Below are positions 59,451-64,000 of a DNA stretch of 64,000 nt, piece after piece. The notes under the pieces are model-generated. The model worked only from the letters and a program-made list of their open reading frames with translations, was not told where the DNA came from and ran no database searches. Numbering within the stretch: the first letter of the stretch is position 1; each line of letters starts with the position of its first letter. The stretch spans positions 25,050-89,049 of the forward strand of contig JADCJL010000097.1 of assembly GCA_020247055.1 (NCBI GenBank). Reading direction: 5' to 3'. The stretch comes from Acidobacteriaceae bacterium. GTDB lineage: Bacteria; Acidobacteriota; Terriglobia; Bryobacterales; Bryobacteraceae. The translations under genes were made by a program, and so were the position numbers.

Positions 59451-60434
59451 ATGAAGGTTCTGGTCATTGGCGGCACGCTGTTTATTGGACGGGCACTGGT
59501 GGCGGAGCTGGCGCGAGCGGGGCATGAGGTCACGGTGCTGCACCGGCGGGCGCAGCATGATTTGGCGGCGGCGGGCGGGCCGCCGATTCGGAACCTGCAG
59601 GCGGACCGGAACGACGGGGCGCAGATGCGGGAGGCGCTGGCGGGCGAGCGGTTCGAGGCGGTGTTCGACAACGTCTACGACTGGGAGAGGGGGACGACAG
59701 CGGCGCAGGTGGAGGCGACGGCGCTGGCGGTGGGGGACTCGCTGCGGCGGTATGTGTTCGTGTCGAGCGTGGCGGCTTACGGGACGGGGCTGAATCATCA
59801 CGAGGGCGACGGGCTGGCGGGGGAGGATCATCCGGACTCTTATGTGCGGAACAAGGCCAACAGCGAGCGGGCGCTGTTCCGGCTGCATCAGCGCTACGGG
59901 CTGCCGGCGGTGACGCTGCGGCCGCCGTACATTTACGGGCCAGGGAACCCGTTTCACCGGGAGTCGTTCTTCTGGGAGCGGATGCGGGACGGGCGGCGGA
60001 TTATTGTGCCGGGGGACGGGCGGCGGCTGATGCAGTTTGTGTACGTGAACGACCTGGTGGCGGCGGCGATGGCGGCGATGGCGGAGCCGGCGGCGGTGGG
60101 CCATGCGTTTAACGTGGCCAACGCGAAGGCGATTACGCAGACAGAGACGGTGCGGGCGCTGGCGGAGGCGGCGGGGAAGCAGGAGGTGGAGATGGTGAAG
60201 GTGCCGCGGGAGAAGCTGCTGCAGGCGGGGGGGCATCCGATGGGGCCGAAGCTGTACTTCGGGTTCTATTTCGACCTGCCGCCGATTACGATGCAGGTGG
60301 GCAAGGCGCAGCGGGTGCTGCGGTTCCGGCCGACGGCGTTTGCCGAGGGATTGGCGGAGACCTACCGCGCGTGGCAGGCGGTGGAGGGGACGCTGCCGGC
60401 GCCGGATTACGCGTACGAAGACAGTGTTTTGTAG
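59451..60434 (+). CDS. NAD-dependent epimerase/reductase-like protein (extended SDR)
   Basis: 327 residues. An extended-SDR cofactor site (IGGTLFIGRALVAELA) is followed by VFDNVYDWE, VFVSSVAAYG, SYVRNKANSERALFR and TLRPPYIYGPGN; the active-site Tyr sits in a YVRNK motif in place of YxxxK. The C-terminal part QVGKAQRVLRFRPTAF resembles nucleotide-sugar epimerase/atypical reductases. The substrate is unknown. It starts 38 bases from the LytTR start on the opposite strand, and converges with the HDAC-like gene with a 28-base overlap. Confidence 0.85.
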   Translation: MKVLVIGGTLFIGRALVAELARAGHEVTVLHRRAQHDLAAAGGPPIRNLQADRNDGAQMREALAGERFEAVFDNVYDWERGTTAAQVEATALAVGDSLRRYVFVSSVAAYGTGLNHHEGDGLAGEDHPDSYVRNKANSERALFRLHQRYGLPAVTLRPPYIYGPGNPFHRESFFWERMRDGRRIIVPGDGRRLMQFVYVNDLVAAAMAAMAEPAAVGHAFNVANAKAITQTETVRALAEAAGKQEVEMVKVPREKLLQAGGHPMGPKLYFGFYFDLPPITMQVGKAQRVLRFRPTAFAEGLAETYRAWQAVEGTLPAPDYAYEDSVL

Positions 60435-61297
60435 GCGCTGCGGGCGGTGTTGGTGTGGATGGTGACGGTGTCTTCGACGCGGCGGGCGTAGCCGCCGGCG
60501 AGGGTAACGACGACGGGAATCCGGCGGCGCATGGCGGCAGCGAAGACGGCTTCGTCGCGGGCGAGGAGTCCGGCGAGGGAGAGGTCGAGGCCGCCGAGTT
60601 GATCGTCGTAGTAGGGGTCAGCACCGGCGACGTAGAAGAGGATATCGGGGGGGAAGCTGGCGAGGGCACGTTCGACGGCGGGCTGGAGGGTGGCGAGGTA
60701 CTCTTCGTCGCCGACGCCATCGGCGAGGGGGAGGTCGAGGTCGGAGGGTGGTTTGACGGCGGGGTAGTTGTTTTGCTGGTGGATGGAGAGGGTGAAGACA
60801 GAGGGGTCGGTGGCGAAGATGGCGGCGGTGCCGTTGCCGTGGTGGACGTCGGTATCGATGACCATGACGCGGGGGATGAGTCCTTCGGCTTGGAGAGTGC
60901 GGATGGCGATGGCGACGTCGTGGAGGGCGCAGAAACCTTCGCCGTGGTTGGGGAAGGCGTGATGGAAGCCGCCGCCGATGTTGTAGGCGGCGCCATGGGT
61001 GAGGGCGAGGCGGGCGGCGAGGAGGGTGCCGCCGGCGGCGAGGCGGAAGCCGTGGGCCATGGCGGGGCTCCAGGGGATTTCGAGGGTTTGGAGTTGGCGC
61101 GGGGTGAGGGTGCCGTCGCGGAGGGCGGTGGTCCAGGCGGGGGTGTGGACGAGTTGGACCTGGGCGTCGGTGGCGGGTTCCGGGGTGTGGACGGGGGAAT
61201 CGGCGAGGCGTTCGCGGATGAGGCGGTATTTTTGGGCGGGGAAGACGTGGGTGCCGAGGTTGAGGTCGTAGGCGGGATGGTAGACGAGGGGGATCAT
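60407..61297 (-). CDS. Histone-deacetylase-family (zinc) deacetylase, HDAC11/AcuC-like
   Basis: 296 residues. The signature set is complete: [19 protein letters not shown] (with the catalytic His pair, in part), [18 protein letters not shown], and the metal ligands Asp, His, Asp in DTDVHHG and [13 protein letters not shown]. It removes acetyl groups from lysine or polyamine substrates, or acts in acetoin utilisation. It is the second gene of a pair with phosphotransacetylase (ATGA overlap at 61294-61297), which links protein deacetylation with acetyl-phosphate/acetyl-CoA balance. Cytosolic. Confidence 0.9.
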   Translation of the reverse strand: MIPLVYHPAYDLNLGTHVFPAQKYRLIRERLADSPVHTPEPATDAQVQLVHTPAWTTALRDGTLTPRQLQTLEIPWSPAMAHGFRLAAGGTLLAARLALTHGAAYNIGGGFHHAFPNHGEGFCALHDVAIAIRTLQAEGLIPRVMVIDTDVHHGNGTAAIFATDPSVFTLSIHQQNNYPAVKPPSDLDLPLADGVGDEEYLATLQPAVERALASFPPDILFYVAGADPYYDDQLGGLDLSLAGLLARDEAVFAAAMRRRIPVVVTLAGGYARRVEDTVTIHTNTARSAYKTLSSYA

Positions 61298-62229
61298 GGA
61301 TTTTGCGGGTGAGTTTGGAGGGCGGTGACGAGGGCGGCGGCGTAGATGTCGTCGGCGGAGCAGCCGCGGGAGAGGTCGTTGAGGGGTTTGGCGAGGCCCT
61401 GGAGGAAGGGGCCGTAGGCGGCGGCGCCGCCGAGGCGTTCGACGAGTTTGTAGCCGATGTTGCCGCTGTTGAGGTCGGGGAAGATGAGGGCGTTGGCGTG
61501 TCCGGCGACGGGGGAGCCGGGGGCTTTGCTGGCGGCGACGGAGGCGACGAGGGCGGCGTCGGCCTGGAGTTCGCCGTCGATGCGGAGTTGGGGGGCGCGT
61601 TCGGCGACGATGCGGAGGGCTTCCTGGACCTTGGCGACGGCGGGGTGAGAGGCGCTGCCTTTGGTGGAGAAGGAGAGGAGGGCGAGGGCGGGCTCTTCTT
61701 TCATGACGGCGCGGACGCTGGCGGCGGTGGCGATGGCGATTTCGGCGAGTTGGACGGCGTCGGGGTCGATGTTGATGGCGCAGTCGGCGAAGGCGTAGAC
61801 GCGTTCGGCGGCGCAGAGGAACATGACGCTTGAGATGGTGCGGACGCCGGGGGCGGGGCCGACGCAGTGGAAGGCGGCGCGGACGGTGTCGGCGGTGGTG
61901 TTGGCGGCGCCGCCGACGAAGCCGTCGGCATCGCCGGCGGCGACCATGAGGGAGGCGTAGAAGAGGGGAGTGCGGGAGAGGGCGCGGGCTTCGAGTTCGG
62001 TGACGCCTTTGGCGCGGCGGCGTTCGTAGTAGAGGCGCCAGTAGCGGTCGTCCTGGGGGCCGCTGACGAGGATGGGTTCGAGGAGCTCTTCGCGACGGAG
62101 GCGGTCGGCGGCGGCGAGGACGCGGGGATCGGCGCCTTCGGGGAAGACGATGCGGCGGCGGGGGCGGAGGGCGCGGACCTGTTCGATCTGCTGGTGGAGG
62201 AAGCGTTGAGCGGTTTCGGGGAGGGGCAT
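61294..62229 (-). CDS. pta: Phosphate acetyl/butyryl-transferase family protein
   Basis: 311 residues from ATG 62229 (AAGG is six to nine bases upstream; a TTG just before it is less likely). The blocks [19 protein letters not shown] in part, [75 protein letters not shown] and the C-terminal [11 protein letters not shown] are those of phosphotransacetylase. It interconverts acetyl-CoA and acetyl-phosphate. An acetate kinase gene is not in the window. It is translated ahead of the HDAC-family gene. Confidence 0.92.
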   Translation of the reverse strand: MPLPETAQRFLHQQIEQVRALRPRRRIVFPEGADPRVLAAADRLRREELLEPILVSGPQDDRYWRLYYERRRAKGVTELEARALSRTPLFYASLMVAAGDADGFVGGAANTTADTVRAAFHCVGPAPGVRTISSVMFLCAAERVYAFADCAINIDPDAVQLAEIAIATAASVRAVMKEEPALALLSFSTKGSASHPAVAKVQEALRIVAERAPQLRIDGELQADAALVASVAASKAPGSPVAGHANALIFPDLNSGNIGYKLVERLGGAAAYGPFLQGLAKPLNDLSRGCSADDIYAAALVTALQTHPQNP

Positions 62230-62293
62230 GGGCAACCTTACCTGTTATTGTACGGTTGTGGAACGGACGCGGGATCTGGCGCGTTAGAGGGGT

Positions 62294-63115
62294 ATGCGAC
62301 TACTGATTGTGGCAGTGGGATTGAGTTGGGTGGCGGCGGGGCAGGACGTGAAGGAGATCTTTCGGCGGGCGGTGGAGAAGGACGGCCGGAACTACGGGGT
62401 GAGGGATCAGTACACGTTCCGGGAGGAGTCGACGGTGGAGTTCCTGGACAAGGACGGGGGGACGAAGTCGGTGCAGCGGGAGACGAAGGAGGTGCTGTTT
62501 TTTGACGGGACGCAGTTGGAGCGGCTGGTGGCGCGGGACGGGCAGCCGGTGAGTGAGCGGGAGGCGCGGAAGGAGAAGGAGCGGATCGACAAAGAGATTG
62601 CGAAGATGAAGCGGGAGTCGGCGGCGGAACGGGCGAAGCGGCGGGGGGAGACGGCGGTGGCGATGCGGGAGGAGACGGAGGCGCGGCGGCAGTTGTTGGA
62701 GGCGTTTGACTTGACGCTACTGGGGGAGAAGGTAGTGGCGGGGCGGCCGTGCTGGTGGATTCGGGGGACGGCGCGGGCGGAGTTTCAGGCCAAGGGGAGG
62801 CGGGCGGACCAGTTGCGCAAGTTCGCGGGGGAGGCTTGTATTGACAAGGCGACGTCGGACTGGATGCGGCTGGAGTTGGGGACGACGGATACGATCTCGT
62901 TTGGGTTGTTCCTATTCCGGCTGCAGCCGGGGGCGACGGTGCGGGTGGAGCAGACGCGGGTGAACGATGAGGTTTGTTTTCCGTCGCAGGTGGACGTGGT
63001 GGCGAACGCGCGGGTTTTGGGGATGATGAAGCGGGTGCGGCTGGCGGTGCGGTACAGCGACTTCCGGAAGTTTGCGGCGGATTCGACGATTACGTTTGAG
63101 ACGGGGGCGCAGTAG
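62294..63115 (+). CDS. Secreted protein of unknown function, possible LolA-like fold
   Basis: 273 residues with a signal peptide (MRLLIVAVGLSWVAAGQ). A beta-rich start (QYTFREESTVEFLDKDG, SVQRETKEVLFFDGTQ) leads to a strongly charged helical stretch (about 88-135, REARKEKERIDKEIAKMKRE in part) that looks like a coiled coil. The C-terminal half (WWIRGTARAEFQ, CIDKATSDWMRLEL, VRLAVRYSDFRKFAADSTI) resembles the outer-membrane-lipoprotein-sorting/LolA-like sandwich of many acidobacterial hypothetical proteins. The family is not recognised with certainty; a role is not assignable. Confidence 0.65.
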   Translation: MRLLIVAVGLSWVAAGQDVKEIFRRAVEKDGRNYGVRDQYTFREESTVEFLDKDGGTKSVQRETKEVLFFDGTQLERLVARDGQPVSEREARKEKERIDKEIAKMKRESAAERAKRRGETAVAMREETEARRQLLEAFDLTLLGEKVVAGRPCWWIRGTARAEFQAKGRRADQLRKFAGEACIDKATSDWMRLELGTTDTISFGLFLFRLQPGATVRVEQTRVNDEVCFPSQVDVVANARVLGMMKRVRLAVRYSDFRKFAADSTITFETGAQ

Positions 63116-63129
63116 GTTTGGGGTCAAAT

Positions 63130-63685
63130 TGGCTTCGTTCGTCAAAAAAGAATCATCGGGAGGCTGCGCGCGCGGGGCGGAAAGTCTCCGTATCTGATTG
63201 ATTCTATTGGGGTATGCCGTGATACGGCGCGCGAATTAGTGGCTTCGTTCGTAAAGAAAAATTTCGGGAAGCTGCGTGGGGGGGCGAGAATTCCCCGTAT
63301 CTGATTGATTCTATTGAAGGAATCCCGTGATGTGGCTCGTGAACCAGTGGCTTCGTTCGTAGTAACGGCGAGGGGAAGAGTGGCTCTCCGGCTTGGTCCT
63401 TGCTTGTATCTGATTGATTCTATTGGGAGGCATGCCATGATGTGGCTCGCGAATCAGTGGCTTCGTTCGTAAAAAAAGTTTCGGGAAGCTGCATTGGGGG
63501 GCGGAAATTCCCCGTATCTGATTGATTCTATTGAAGGAATCCCGTGATGTGGCTCGTGAATCAGTGGCTTCGTTCGTAGTAAACGCGAGGGGAAGAGTGG
63601 CTCTCCGGCTTGGGCCTCGCTTGTATCTGATGGCTTCCATGGGGAAGTGCCGGCAGGCTGCCATGAAGCGACTGGCTTCGTTCGT
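63130..63685 (+). repeat. Tandem array of ~108-bp units with alternating A and B types
   Basis: The word TGGCTTCGTTCGT occurs six times (63130-63142, 63240-63252, 63348-63360, 63458-63470, 63565-63577, 63673-63685), spaced 110, 108, 110, 107 and 108 bases. In each unit the word GTATCTGATTGATTCTATTG recurs (63190-63209, 63297-63316, 63406-63425, 63514-63533; degenerate at 63623-63642). Between them, two sequence types alternate: A, with TTTCGGGAAGCTGC then GAATTCCCC or GAAATTCCCC (second and fourth units; a diverged copy in the first), and B, with GAGGGGAAGAGTGGCTCTCC (third and fifth). The order is A', A, B, A, B, so the last four units form a repeat of about 218 bases. The array has no good long reading frame in common register and is not CRISPR-like. 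Confidence 0.85.
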
Positions 63686-63794
63686 CGTCATGGCCACCGG
63701 CCGCATGAGGGGAGTACGGGAGAAACACCTTCTTCCTGTTGATGATGCGGCATGGGGGGCGCGATGGGGCGGCGGGTGGGTTGTAAGGTGTTGA
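63686..63794. other. Short spacer after the array, nothing recognised
   Basis: Between the last repeat word and the frame opening at 63795 lies about 110 bases with no clear gene or RNA. An AGGAAGGGAG at 63796-63805 could serve as a Shine-Dalgarno sequence for a start downstream, but no ATG follows in the open frame. Confidence 0.35.
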
Positions 63795-64000
63795 GAGGAA
63801 GGGAGAAACTTTTTTGGATGGCTGGGGAACGCAAAACTCTGCCCAGAACTCTTGACACGCGTGGCGGCGGATGCCGAGAAGTACTGTGCGGCGGCTACGG
63901 CACGGGGAGGGCTGGACGAACCGGTCACCCGACTGTTCCAAGATCGGTTTCCAGAGTGGGAAAGGCAGCGGAAGCCAGACCTGGCTAACATGATCGACCA
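63795..64000 (+). CDS. Possible N-terminal part of a gene running off the right edge
   Basis: A frame is open from 63795 to the edge. Candidate starts are CTG 63822, TTG 63852 and GTG 63861. From GTG 63861 it reads VAADAEKYCAAATARGG and, a few residues on, RLFQDRFPEWERQRK, a soluble-looking helical sequence with normal codon use. No ATG is available in frame and the family is not recognised, so this may be the continuation of a real gene or chance. Confidence 0.3.

Noticed and set aside
63130..63685. CRISPR array
   Set aside because: Units are about 108 bases with conserved inner sequence rather than short repeats with unique spacers, and no cas gene is present.
63142..63991. Minus-strand frames across the tandem array (98 and 226 codons) as a repeat protein
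   Set aside because: Units of 107, 108 and 110 bases break the frame, no RBS is evident, and the frames change along the array, so a coding repeat is unlikely although short peptides recur.

Overview
The window reads as one densely packed, high-GC chromosomal segment of an acidobacterium, most likely from the Bryobacterales/Solibacter side of Acidobacteriota. This is inferred from families typical of that group: a VWFA-related acidobacterial protein (18466-19557), a secreted protein with the repeated beta-sandwich type first described in Solibacter (48393-50111), a sensor kinase with a periplasmic propeller (1-2650), a secreted PQQ dehydrogenase with cytochrome c domains, and twin-arginine-like signals on sulfatases. 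There are about 55 protein genes and almost no spacer DNA. Many neighbours overlap by 1-10 bases (ATGA, GTGA, TAATG junctions), so translational coupling is common. I see no tRNA, rRNA, CRISPR array, insertion sequence or prophage.

Layout. 1-5.1 kb: propeller sensor kinase (cut by the left edge) divergent from a PQQ dehydrogenase. 5.1-11.3 kb: HtpG, two membrane PH-domain proteins, an iron alcohol dehydrogenase coupled to a semialdehyde dehydrogenase, and an ArsC/Spx-like protein without its cysteine. 11.3-17.5 kb: two tandem di-haem cytochrome c peroxidase homologues divergent from a kinase/OmpR-type regulator pair, with a 14-bp perfect inverted repeat between them. 17.5-21.2 kb: RidA, a cysteine-cluster protein, the VWFA protein, MoaC and MoeA. 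21.2-25.8 kb: amidase, an M16 peptidase pair and a lipoprotein MsrB in one coupled operon. 25.8-31 kb (minus): M28 peptidase, acyl-CoA synthetase, PrmA and an enolase-superfamily dehydratase, coupled stop-to-start. 31-37.3 kb: gamma-glutamyltransferase, DUF72 and sulfatase, then an SDR and a second sulfatase. 37.4-43.5 kb: M23 peptidase, DUF3500, a propeller protein, Hpt, MqnD, a HEAT protein and a 69-residue protein. 43.5-50.1 kb: TIGR01777 epimerase, class II photolyase, radical SAM/SPASM protein, a lone NuoM and the Solibacter-type secreted protein. 50.1-54.7 kb: NtrX/NtrY-like pair, PilZ and a secreted RidA. 54.7-63.1 kb: RarA, SPOUT methyltransferase, YdcF-like protein, a split photolyase-like operon, LytTR regulator, epimerase, histone-deacetylase-like enzyme with phosphotransacetylase, and a secreted unknown. 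63.1-64 kb: a tandem array of about 108-bp units, then a possible gene running off the right edge.

Three things stand out. First, the + strand is strongly C-rich from about 1 to 37 kb and strongly G-rich after about 51 kb, whichever strand the genes are on, so a replication-strand switch of origin polarity appears to lie between. Second, 57360-58638 encodes a DUF2256-type zinc protein, a photolyase FAD domain with no antenna domain, and a separate antenna-like domain, in permuted order. Third, the array at 63130-63685 alternates two unit types in a higher-order repeat. All functional calls come from reading motifs; no database search was run.
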